Shown piece by piece: positions 1 through 5,622 of a stretch of DNA of 8,681 bases. The position numbers and the translations under genes are program-made. Positions within the stretch are counted from its first letter, which is position 1; every line of letters begins with the position of its first letter. This DNA is from Firmicutes bacterium UBA4996 (GTDB lineage: Bacteria > Bacillota > Limnochordia > Darwinibacteriales > Darwinibacteriaceae): assembly GCA_002396805.1 (NCBI GenBank), contig DGYW01000014.1, positions 2,390-11,070 of the forward strand. The letters are read 5' to 3'. A model generated the notes under the pieces. That model worked only from the letters and a program-made list of their open reading frames with translations, did not search any database and was not told where the DNA came from.

Positions 1-40
1 CCTCCCAAGGTTGACAAGGTAGTTTCACCCTATTCTAGCA
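1..40 (-). promoter_or_regulatory. Promoter and ribosome binding site of a divergent gene off the left edge
   Basis: On the minus strand there is TGC-TAGAAT (TAGAAT at 32-37, TG one base upstream), an extended -10 element with no convincing -35. The minus strand then reaches GGGAGG at 1-6, a strong Shine-Dalgarno sequence at the very edge of the window. A start codon would be expected 5-10 nt beyond position 1. Together they suggest that a leftward gene begins just outside the window, divergent from the phosphatase gene. The product cannot be told. Confidence 0.4.
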
Positions 41-144
41 TATTTGGAAGAAAAAAACTGCTAAAGTGTAGCTTCATTTGTCAAACTCAGGGCGCTGGAC
101 AAGATCTTAACTACTAATGGAGAAGGAAAAGAATCCCATTTTTG

Positions 145-153
145 TGATATAAT
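145..153 (+). promoter_or_regulatory. Extended -10 promoter of the phosphatase gene
   Basis: TGA-TATAAT (TATAAT at 148-153, TG at 145-146) is a consensus extended -10 box. No recognisable -35 hexamer lies 16-18 nt upstream, which is common for extended -10 promoters. Transcription would start near 160, giving a leader of about 33 nt that carries AAGGAG at 177-182, 10 nt before the ATG at 193. Confidence 0.5.
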
Positions 154-192
154 AAAAAGATAACGATAGAGATCACAAGGAGTGGTTGAAGA

Positions 193-1881
193 ATGAATTG
201 GACCAAACTCAGGCAATTAGTTACTGCATTGGCTACTGTGATCATCGTGGTGGCTTCGTTATTTGGATATGTAGAAGCTGAGACCCCTCCCGCAAAGTAT
301 CTTATTTTCCATGTAGATGCCATTTCCACAGACTTATTTGCGGAACAGCGGGAAGCAGGTAATATCCCAAACATTGACGCCTTTTTTTCTGATGGAACCA
401 CTGTCTTAGGTGGTTTAAGCTTGTGGCCCGGTGGTACCGAGATGATCTATCCACGCATGAAGCCCGGTTTCAGTAACGCGGACCATCCCTTCTTAGGCTG
501 GCAGTTTTATGATGTGGAAGAAGATCGCTGGGTATCGAATTGGGAAATGATGCTCAAAATGTGGTTTGGTTTTCCCCGCCGATCAATCATGTCTGCACTC
601 TATGCCCATCCCCCATTTCTAGATTTCTTAGCGGGTATGTCTATGCAAAATATTCCTGCTTTATTGCAGCAATACGATGTAGTGGAGTTGTTGTGGTTTA
701 GTTCTGATCATGCGGGACATGTCAGTGGCCTCGAGGCACAGCTGGCTAGTCTCTACCGTTTCGATCACTATTTTGGCCAACTGACCGAAAACATGGATCT
801 TAGCACTATTAACGTCATTCTCTATTCGGACCACGGCATGACCTTTCCCCACGATGGATCAAAGATTACTGATCCAAGGTACTTAATTCCGGTTATCAAG
901 GTTATCCCGAAAATCTTAGGTGAGGAATTGCGCGGCGTTTATTATCCTAACGTCTATCTTCATGATCCGGCCACTGCACCACAAGTGGCGCAAAAGCTAA
1001 TAGAGAATGTGGACCTAGATTGGGCGTTATATCGCCTTGATGAGCACACCTTATTGGGGCTACATCCAGAAGGAACAGCGCTTTGGCACAGCCAAGGTGA
1101 TCGAGTTGCCTACATTGTGCAAGAGGGTCCAGATCCCTTTGGCTACGATCAGCTAGGTTATAAGGGAGAACACTTAACTCGAGACGAATGGCTAGCTTTA
1201 ACTGTAGATAGCCGTTATCCAGGTGCGGTCCCCAACGTTTGGGGCCTCAGCCGTAATGTTAATTCTGGCGATGTGTTACTAGTAATCAATCCGCCAAATG
1301 TGGTATATACTCTGTTCACCAATACTCAAAACCACAAGGGATTGGCCCGAACAGATCTCTTGGTTCCGATTCTGTTTCGGGGACCGGATCTAGGGCATAT
1401 GGCCGAAGTAGAGACCATGTGGCTACATGAACTCTACAACCGCTATGTCCCGGATATTCCCTTTGATCAAGTGCCCAAGCGCGACAAAAACCACTTGGAT
1501 CTACGGATTCCCTTTGATGGAAAGTCCTTACTCCAAGACGGTTTTGCGGAACTGCGGCTTTCACCTCTGTACAGGGTGAATTTTGGAAGCCGCTGGCAGT
1601 CCAGGCAATTTGATGTGTTTGCCCAATACGATCTGTTCAGTTCGTTTTTAACTCGCTGGTGGCTCGGGTTAAGTTTACGGTACAGCAGCAATGAAAACAC
1701 CTGGAATTTCAGCCCCCATCTGGAAGCACAGTGGCAGTATGGTCAATGGGGGGCAGACTTTCGCCTGGATCACTTCGAGGGCCAGTGGGACTTTGAACCG
1801 ACGTTGCGCTACTTCACCTCCGATTATGCTTGGTCTGTGGAGCTGGGAGCTTGGCGCATAGGACTGCGTCATTATTGGTAA
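193..1881 (+). CDS. Secreted alkaline-phosphatase-superfamily phosphodiesterase with C-terminal beta-rich domain
   Basis: A 562-residue exported hydrolase of the type I phosphodiesterase/nucleotide pyrophosphatase branch of the alkaline phosphatase superfamily. A signal peptide spans residues 1-29 (hydrophobic core about 9-25, VEA before residue 30). Visible two-metal site residues are Asp42, a candidate nucleophile Thr82 in WPGGTE, Asp172 and His176 in SSDHAGH, Asp213-His214 in the SDHGM motif, and His381 in NHKG, followed by LVPILFRGP as in related enzymes. The catalytic domain ends near residue 450. Residues 453-562 form seven or eight alternating, Trp/Tyr-rich strands and finish in a terminal Trp, resembling an outer-membrane beta-barrel signature. 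The ATG has AAGGAG 10 nt upstream. The gene is alone on the plus strand and its stop overlaps the end of the convergent glutaminyl cyclase gene. The substrate is unknown; a phosphodiester or phosphonate ester is likely. The superfamily call is firm, the C-terminal interpretation is inference. Confidence 0.85.
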   Translation: MNWTKLRQLVTALATVIIVVASLFGYVEAETPPAKYLIFHVDAISTDLFAEQREAGNIPNIDAFFSDGTTVLGGLSLWPGGTEMIYPRMKPGFSNADHPFLGWQFYDVEEDRWVSNWEMMLKMWFGFPRRSIMSALYAHPPFLDFLAGMSMQNIPALLQQYDVVELLWFSSDHAGHVSGLEAQLASLYRFDHYFGQLTENMDLSTINVILYSDHGMTFPHDGSKITDPRYLIPVIKVIPKILGEELRGVYYPNVYLHDPATAPQVAQKLIENVDLDWALYRLDEHTLLGLHPEGTALWHSQGDRVAYIVQEGPDPFGYDQLGYKGEHLTRDEWLALTVDSRYPGAVPNVWGLSRNVNSGDVLLVINPPNVVYTLFTNTQNHKGLARTDLLVPILFRGPDLGHMAEVETMWLHELYNRYVPDIPFDQVPKRDKNHLDLRIPFDGKSLLQDGFAELRLSPLYRVNFGSRWQSRQFDVFAQYDLFSSFLTRWWLGLSLRYSSNENTWNFSPHLEAQWQYGQWGADFRLDHFEGQWDFEPTLRYFTSDYAWSVELGAWRIGLRHYW

Positions 1882-2669
1882 GGACAAACGAGAATTTCAT
1901 AGATATGTGACCATAGTTTGCCTGTTATAAACAAGCGTTCATTCTCCTGATCATAAGCGATACCGTTCATTACATCGACCTTGGAGTTCTCTGCTTTCTC
2001 TAAGCGGTGCAAGTCCCCAAGGTCGATCCAACCTAAGACCTTTCCGGTAACAGGATCAATGCGGGCGATCAAGTCTGAAAACCAGATATTCGCGTAGATC
2101 TCTCCATTGATGTATTCTAACTCATTAAGCCGGTTGACTGGACCGTTTTCGCTTTGCACACCAATACTCCAGAGTGGTTCGAACGTCTTGGGGTCAAGGT
2201 AGGTGATAACATCTGAACCATCACTCATGATCAAGTGCTTACCGTCTGTAGTTAGCCCCCAGCCTTCTGTTGGATAGCTAAATTCATCAACCTGTTGTAG
2301 GGTGGCTAAATCGTAGACAAGACCGCGGTTCTCTCGCCAGGTAAGCTGAAAGACTTTTTCACCCAGAATGGTAATGCCTTCACCAAAGTAATCTCTAGCC
2401 AAGTTCACATACTCCACAACTTCGCCATCTTCCATACTAACTTTTCGCAAAGATGACTTGCCATAAAGACCTATGCCCTCATACAAAAACCCGTCGTGAA
2501 ATACTAAACCTTGGGTAAAGGCGGTGGGATCGTGTGGGTAGGTCTGAACAACCTTGTAAGTGTAGAGGATTTCAACACCGTTGACCTCAGCTGGACTTGA
2601 GATGGCAAGGGCGACTATGCTGATAACAATCAGCACCAAAAATAGCACTACATAGCGAAATTTAGTCAT
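1872..2669 (-). CDS. Membrane-anchored glutaminyl-peptide cyclotransferase (glutaminyl cyclase, plant/bacterial type)
   Basis: A 265-residue protein of the glutamine cyclotransferase family (five-bladed propeller, the papaya-enzyme type), which cyclises N-terminal Gln to pyroglutamate on secreted proteins. Residues 6-24 are a hydrophobic signal anchor, placing the enzyme outside the cytoplasmic membrane. Family motifs are clear: FTQGL (51-55), YEGIGLYGKSSLR (63-75) with Glu64 at the position of the catalytic Glu, GWGLT (136-140), LNELEY (181-186), YANIW (192-196), NGIAYD (235-240) and ITGKLW (248-253). I chose ATG 2669 because GAGGG at 2681-2685 precedes it and the hydrophobic segment then starts at once; an ATG at 2708 would lie inside the upstream gene and have no such site. 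The start is 17 nt after the NifX-like gene's stop, so it is probably the last gene of that operon. The 3' end overlaps the convergent phosphatase gene by 10 nt, leaving no room for a terminator. Confidence 0.88.
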   Translation of the reverse strand: MTKFRYVVLFLVLIVISIVALAISSPAEVNGVEILYTYKVVQTYPHDPTAFTQGLVFHDGFLYEGIGLYGKSSLRKVSMEDGEVVEYVNLARDYFGEGITILGEKVFQLTWRENRGLVYDLATLQQVDEFSYPTEGWGLTTDGKHLIMSDGSDVITYLDPKTFEPLWSIGVQSENGPVNRLNELEYINGEIYANIWFSDLIARIDPVTGKVLGWIDLGDLHRLEKAENSKVDVMNGIAYDQENERLFITGKLWSHIYEILVCPYQ

Positions 2670-2686
2670 AAAGAACTCTACCCTCG

Positions 2687-3025
2687 TTAGTGCTGATGCT
2701 CGCGGCAAGGCTCCGCCGAAAAATCTAAGCTGTTGCTGAGATAATCCTGGACAACTTGTTCAGGATTACCACTACAACCAGTGATAACCTCAATACCCTG
2801 CTCTTCGAAAAGTTGAATTGCACTTTGCCCCATGCCCCCTGCGATGATGACGTTCACTCCTAGACCGTGCAGGAATTTCGGAAGAAATCCTGGGCGGTGG
2901 CCAGGGTTAGGAATCTCTTGAAAGTCGGTTATTTCGCCTTCGACCTCCTGGAAGACAACAAAACTTGCACAGTGCCCAAAGTGGGCTGCCACCATCTGAT
3001 CGTCATTAGCTACAGCAATTCTCAT
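2687..3025 (-). CDS. NifX/NifB-type dinitrogenase iron-molybdenum cofactor family protein, Cys/His-tailed
   Basis: A 112-residue cytoplasmic protein of the Nitro_FeMo-Co family (MTH1175/NifX fold), small proteins that bind or carry metal-sulfur clusters. It shows HFGHCASF (15-22), the NPGHRPGFLPKFL segment (40-52), the VIIAGGMG core (59-66) and ITGCSG (81-86). Candidate metal ligands are His15, His18, Cys19, Cys84 and a tail with Cys107, His110 and His112. ATG 3025 overlaps the stop of the upstream ATPase gene (ATGA) and has GGAGG 7 nt before it, so translation is probably coupled. No nitrogenase genes are nearby, so a role in nitrogen fixation should not be assumed. The closest described context is the Desulfovibrio orange protein (ORP) cluster, where a small NifX-family protein binds a Mo-Cu-S cluster. 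Confidence 0.85.
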   Translation of the reverse strand: MRIAVANDDQMVAAHFGHCASFVVFQEVEGEITDFQEIPNPGHRPGFLPKFLHGLGVNVIIAGGMGQSAIQLFEEQGIEVITGCSGNPEQVVQDYLSNSLDFSAEPCREHQH

Positions 3026-3891
3026 CTCTTTCCCTCCATTAATAAGCTAAATGTTTGTTCCACAACTGACCTTACTGCCGTTGTGGCCTTGCTCGTACCG
3101 CTCATAATACTTTTCCCCGTATTATTCGCTTCAACTACTGCTGGGTCAAAAGGAATAGTGCCCACAAAAGGAATACCCTCTTCCGTGCTCAGAGTCTGGA
3201 TCTCTTTAGTTTTCTCCTTATCTAAATCCCACTTATTTACGCAAATGGCCATAGGAATCTGGAAGGTACGGACTGTTTGGAGAGTTCTCTTCAGATCGCT
3301 TAGTCCCGACAGAGAAGGCTCGGCCACAATCAAAACTAGATCCACCCCTGAGATGGAGGAGATAACTGGGCAACCGATACCTGGAGAGCCATCAATAATG
3401 GCGATCTTTCCGTGAGTTACGCTCTTATACATGCGACTTTTAACCTCGCTAACTAACAGACCAGAGTTACCATTGCCCGTTCTTAACTGAGCCGTAGAAA
3501 ACACAGGATTTTCTTTAAACAAGCGCAGCTCGCCGGCGACATGCGGCCGTAGGGTGATGGCTTTTTGAGGGCAGACCTCTACACACACACCGCACCCTTC
3601 ACAAGCTAATTCGTTAATGCTATGAGTTTCCCCCGAAACAACGGCTGAAAACCGGCAGTGTTGAGCACAAAGACTACAGCCTCTGCACAGCTGAGGGTTG
3701 ATATGGGCCTTATCTAGACCATAGTAAGGGGACTCAAACGGAACGCCCTCCCGTTGAACAACTAGGTGCAAGTTCGGTGCATCTACATCACAATCGGCAT
3801 AAGCCTCAGGTTGTAAAAGATCAATCAGGGCGCGGGTAATCGTGGTTTTCCCCGTTCCACCCTTACCGCTAAGCACGAGCAACTGTTTCAT
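3022..3891 (-). CDS. MinD/Mrp-like P-loop ATPase with inserted 2x[4Fe-4S] ferredoxin domain (downstream paralog)
   Basis: A 289-residue cytosolic ATPase of the MinD/ParA/Mrp family. The deviant Walker A is GKGGTGKTT (9-17), a DCDVDAPN switch-like motif lies at 33-40, DGSPG (167-171) is the Walker B/switch region, and NKWD (219-222) follows. Between beta-strands of the fold sits a bacterial-type ferredoxin insert with two CxxCxxCxxxC sets: Cys69/72/75/79 and Cys97/100/103/107, enough for two [4Fe-4S] clusters. ATG 3889-3891 lies 23 nt inside the upstream ATPase gene, with a GAGGTGG site about 9 nt before it, so the pair is tightly coupled. Such ATPases occur as tandem pairs in anaerobes, including the ORP cluster of Desulfovibrio vulgaris, and are often annotated only as '4Fe-4S binding protein'. 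The likely role is ATP-dependent, redox-linked cluster transfer or protein positioning with the NifX-like partners; this is inference. Confidence 0.88.
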   Translation of the reverse strand: MKQLLVLSGKGGTGKTTITRALIDLLQPEAYADCDVDAPNLHLVVQREGVPFESPYYGLDKAHINPQLCRGCSLCAQHCRFSAVVSGETHSINELACEGCGVCVEVCPQKAITLRPHVAGELRLFKENPVFSTAQLRTGNGNSGLLVSEVKSRMYKSVTHGKIAIIDGSPGIGCPVISSISGVDLVLIVAEPSLSGLSDLKRTLQTVRTFQIPMAICVNKWDLDKEKTKEIQTLSTEEGIPFVGTIPFDPAVVEANNTGKSIMSGTSKATTAVRSVVEQTFSLLMEGKR

Positions 3892-4723
3892 GGAGTGCCA
3901 CCTCTCTTGTAATAGTCTCGAGATACTCCTGGAAGACCCTCCTGTAATGAGTATTATCTCTCACAACAAGGGTACCTTTGGAGAGCGCTTTCCCCACCTC
4001 CTTATCAAAAGGGATGCTACCTATGATGTGGATATCCCTCTCTTGGCAATAGGCTTCAACGAGATGGTCCTGGCCCATAGTCTTATTTATAATGACGCCA
4101 TGGGGCTTTTGAAACAGAGTTACGAGTTCGCTGACTGTAGTGAGATTGTGAATTCCAAAGGCGGTTGATTCTGCTACCAAGAGACAGTAGTCTGCAGTAG
4201 CCACGCTTTCCATGACGTTACAAGAACTGCCCGGTGGACTGTCAATCACTATCGTTTGCCCTTTGAGGCACTCTTTGATCATTTGAGCAATAATCGGTAC
4301 GCCAGATTCTTCACCTGGGTTAAGAAAACCACTACACACTAAGGTATCCTCTGACCAGCCCTGCTCGATCTTTCCAATGACACGTGGTTTTTCGGAGAGA
4401 GCCTGTTCAGGACAGAACAAAGTGCACCCACCACAGGAGTGGCACATTTCTTCGAAGATGAGCAGTTGCCCCACGTATGCTAGGGCCTTAAACCTGCAAA
4501 ACTCAACACACCTGCGGCAACCAGTGCATTTACTGTGATCGACTTGGGGAACGGGGACCTCAACCTCTTGGCGTGCGATAAACTGAGGTTGAAAAAACAA
4601 GTGCCCGTTGGGCTCTTCCACATCGCAGTCAAGATAGACTCCTTGAGAGGCTACGGCAGCCAGACTAGTGGCCACGAAAGTCTTGCCTGTTCCCCCTTTT
4701 CCACTCAACACAGCTATTCTCAC
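3869..4723 (-). CDS. MinD/Mrp-like P-loop ATPase with inserted 2x[4Fe-4S] ferredoxin domain (upstream paralog)
   Basis: A 284-residue paralog of the next gene. Motifs: deviant Walker A GKGGTGKTF (8-16), DCDVEEPN (32-39), DSPPG (161-165) and a MinD-like SIPFDKEV near 236-243. The ferredoxin insert occupies the same place as in its paralog, with Cys66/69/72/76 and Cys94/97/100/104 for two [4Fe-4S] clusters. The start is GTG at 4721-4723, forming a GTGA overlap with the stop of the preceding NifX-like gene; AGGTG lies 8 nt upstream. The 3' end overlaps the next ATPase gene by 23 nt. The conserved insert position and adjacency suggest the two ATPases arose by duplication and work as a heterodimer. 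A plasmid-partition or plain septum-site MinD role is unlikely because of the Fe-S insert and absence of min or par partners. Confidence 0.88.
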   Translation of the reverse strand: MRIAVLSGKGGTGKTFVATSLAAVASQGVYLDCDVEEPNGHLFFQPQFIARQEVEVPVPQVDHSKCTGCRRCVEFCRFKALAYVGQLLIFEEMCHSCGGCTLFCPEQALSEKPRVIGKIEQGWSEDTLVCSGFLNPGEESGVPIIAQMIKECLKGQTIVIDSPPGSSCNVMESVATADYCLLVAESTAFGIHNLTTVSELVTLFQKPHGVIINKTMGQDHLVEAYCQERDIHIIGSIPFDKEVGKALSKGTLVVRDNTHYRRVFQEYLETITREVALHETVARA

Positions 4724-5064
4724 TGTTGTTCACCTGTGAGAACTGATAGTTCTCTGTCTAAGAAAGCCTTAATATTGCCTTCGAGGGAGTCATCGAGACT
4801 ACGGTAAAGTGCGATGTTAGCGCTTTTAAGAACCTGTTGGGCTTTGTCTCCACATTGAGGTGTAATTAGGACTTGTACTCCTTGGTCCACCAAAAGCTGT
4901 GCGGCCTGCACTCCTGCTCCACCAGGACGTTGTGTTGCTTGGTTTTCAACGAATTCGTACTTCCCATTATCCTGATCAAAAACAAAAAAGTAGCGTGCTC
5001 TCCCGAACACAGGCGATAGTTCACTGCCCTTTACTTGCTCTTGAGCTGGAATGGCAATTTTCAT
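4720..5064 (-). CDS. NifX-type dinitrogenase iron-molybdenum cofactor family protein
   Basis: A 114-residue protein of the Nitro_FeMo-Co/MTH1175 family and the first gene of the operon. Typical features are MKIAIP at the N-terminus, SPVFGRARYF (17-26), YEFVEN (36-41), RPGGAGVQAAQLL (46-58) and VLITPQCGDKA (65-75). Cys71 is the only cysteine, so cluster binding would need other ligands or an oligomer. ATG 5064 has GGAGG 8 nt upstream. Its stop overlaps the GTG of the following ATPase gene by four bases. It differs from the other NifX-like protein of this operon (2687-3025), which has the NPGHRPGFLPKFL segment and a Cys/His tail, so the two are probably not interchangeable. Function is inferred from context: partner or cargo carrier for the two Fe-S ATPases. 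Confidence 0.87.
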   Translation of the reverse strand: MKIAIPAQEQVKGSELSPVFGRARYFFVFDQDNGKYEFVENQATQRPGGAGVQAAQLLVDQGVQVLITPQCGDKAQQVLKSANIALYRSLDDSLEGNIKAFLDRELSVLTGEQQ

Positions 5065-5095
5065 TTCAAAGTCCTCCCTTGCTTCTATTTTGAAC

Positions 5096-5107
5096 TTATG
5101 ACCATAA
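5096..5107. promoter_or_regulatory. Palindrome at the operon transcription start, possible operator
   Basis: TTATG-AC-CATAA is a 12-bp dyad with perfect 5-bp arms, placed five bases downstream of the -10 box and covering the expected transcription start. A regulator bound here would block initiation. The short arms mean chance cannot be excluded. Confidence 0.3.
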
Positions 5108-5111
5108 CTAT

Positions 5112-5138
5112 ATTATAACAAATCTAGACAAGGGTCAA
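5112..5138 (-). promoter_or_regulatory. Sigma-A-type promoter of the NifX/ATPase operon
   Basis: On the minus strand TTGACC (5133-5138) is followed 15 nt later by a consensus TATAAT (5112-5117). The spacer is short for sigma-A (17 is best), so either the promoter is regulated or a shifted -10 such as TAATAT is used. The leader to the ATG at 5064 is about 41 nt. No sigma-54 element (GG-N10-GC) is visible, unlike the sigma-54 control reported for the Desulfovibrio ORP operons. Confidence 0.5.
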
Positions 5139-5160
5139 CAGAGCATGGGCATTTGGGCAG

Positions 5161-5198
5161 AGTAAAACCCTAGTAGATATACGTTTCTACTAGGGTTT
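5161..5198 (-). terminator. Intrinsic terminator of the FlaG-like gene
   Basis: A perfect 13-bp stem (5165-5177 with 5186-5198) encloses an 8-nt loop. Read leftwards it starts 19 nt after the gene's stop codon and leads into a short T-run (TTTTACTCT). On the plus strand no T-run follows, so it acts for minus-strand transcripts only. It separates the flagellar-type gene from the NifX/ATPase operon. The T-tract is short, but the stem is long and perfect. Confidence 0.75.
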
Positions 5199-5217
5199 CC
5201 TTGTAAAAAATAATTTA

Positions 5218-5529
5218 TTAAGCACGTTCGTCCACATGCAATCCCATCAATCGCTTCATACGGATCATGTGATCAACTTGAGTGGCGGAGGGCAAAAGCT
5301 TAACCGTCTTTCCGGTGGAATTGTCAACAACGTGGGCCACATTCTTGCCCAAGTCCTTATTGTACTTGAAGCTGATGCGGTGATTTTCTGTGGTCCCTTT
5401 GAAGTTAACATCGGCCACGTTGTCTACTTGTTTAGGTGCCAGTTTGGGAACCTTTCCTTCAAGCAGATCGCGGCTCTCCGGTTTAATTGTGATGGAATAA
5501 TAGCCATCAGTGTTATTAGTGATTCTCAT
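5218..5529 (-). CDS. flaG: FlaG-like flagellar protein
   Basis: A 103-residue soluble protein. The C-terminal half (about 51-103) follows the FlaG pattern: RISFKYNKDLGKNVAHVVD, TGKTVKLLP (72-80), then a helix ending in MGLHVDERA, which matches the usual 'GLLVDEKA'-like end of Firmicute FlaG proteins. Residues 1-50 are less conserved and look extended. FlaG proteins are linked to flagellar filament formation and length control, but their exact action is not settled. I chose ATG 5529 because AAGAGGTGA (5535-5543, GAGG 8 nt away) serves it; the GTG at 5538 overlaps that site. Independent support comes from a textbook sigma-28 promoter directly upstream, as expected for a late flagellar gene. The gene is monocistronic, with its own terminator, and no other flagellar gene is in the window. 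Confidence 0.65.
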   Translation of the reverse strand: MRITNNTDGYYSITIKPESRDLLEGKVPKLAPKQVDNVADVNFKGTTENHRISFKYNKDLGKNVAHVVDNSTGKTVKLLPSATQVDHMIRMKRLMGLHVDERA

Positions 5530-5534
5530 AACCT

Positions 5535-5543
5535 TCACCTCTT
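5535..5543 (-). promoter_or_regulatory. Ribosome binding site that fixes the FlaG-like start
   Basis: AAGAGGTGA on the minus strand places GAGG 8 nt before ATG 5529. The alternative in-frame GTG start at 5538 lies within this site and is therefore unlikely. Confidence 0.7.
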
Positions 5544-5583
5544 GGTTCAGCTAAGCTTTGGAGAATAATGTTTCTCTTTCCTT

Positions 5584-5610
5584 ATATCGGCAGATTCTCT
5601 AAACTCTTTA
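5584..5610 (-). promoter_or_regulatory. Sigma-28 (SigD/FliA) flagellar promoter
   Basis: TAAA (5607-5610), a 15-nt spacer and GCCGATAT (5584-5591) match the Bacillus SigD consensus TAAA-N15-GCCGATAT at every position. It points at the FlaG-like gene, giving a leader of roughly 48 nt, and lies within 40 nt of the brnQ stop. It implies that the genome encodes sigma-28 and the late flagellar regulon. Confidence 0.9.
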
Positions 5611-5622
5611 GGCAAGAGCCAG

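Noticed and set aside
2867..3415. A 182-codon plus-strand ORF
   Set aside because: It lies opposite the coupled NifX-like and ATPase genes, which have clear family motifs, and its translation has no recognisable features. It is a shadow frame.
3022..4723. Chromosome or plasmid partition (parA/minD) locus
   Set aside because: Both ATPases carry ferredoxin inserts and are flanked by NifX-like genes; no ParB, MinC/MinE or parS-like repeats are seen.
2687..5064. Nitrogen fixation (nif) operon
   Set aside because: The NifX-type family is broad and no nifHDKENB genes are present; the ATPase partners point to an ORP-like cluster instead.
5139..5217. Sigma-54 promoter for the NifX/ATPase operon, as in Desulfovibrio
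   Set aside because: No TGGCAC-N5-TTGC-like element was found between the terminator and the start codon.
5600..5622. Terminator for brnQ formed by CTCTT-gccta-AAGAG
   Set aside because: Only a 5-bp AT-rich stem followed by TTT, and it overlaps the sigma-28 promoter; too weak to call.
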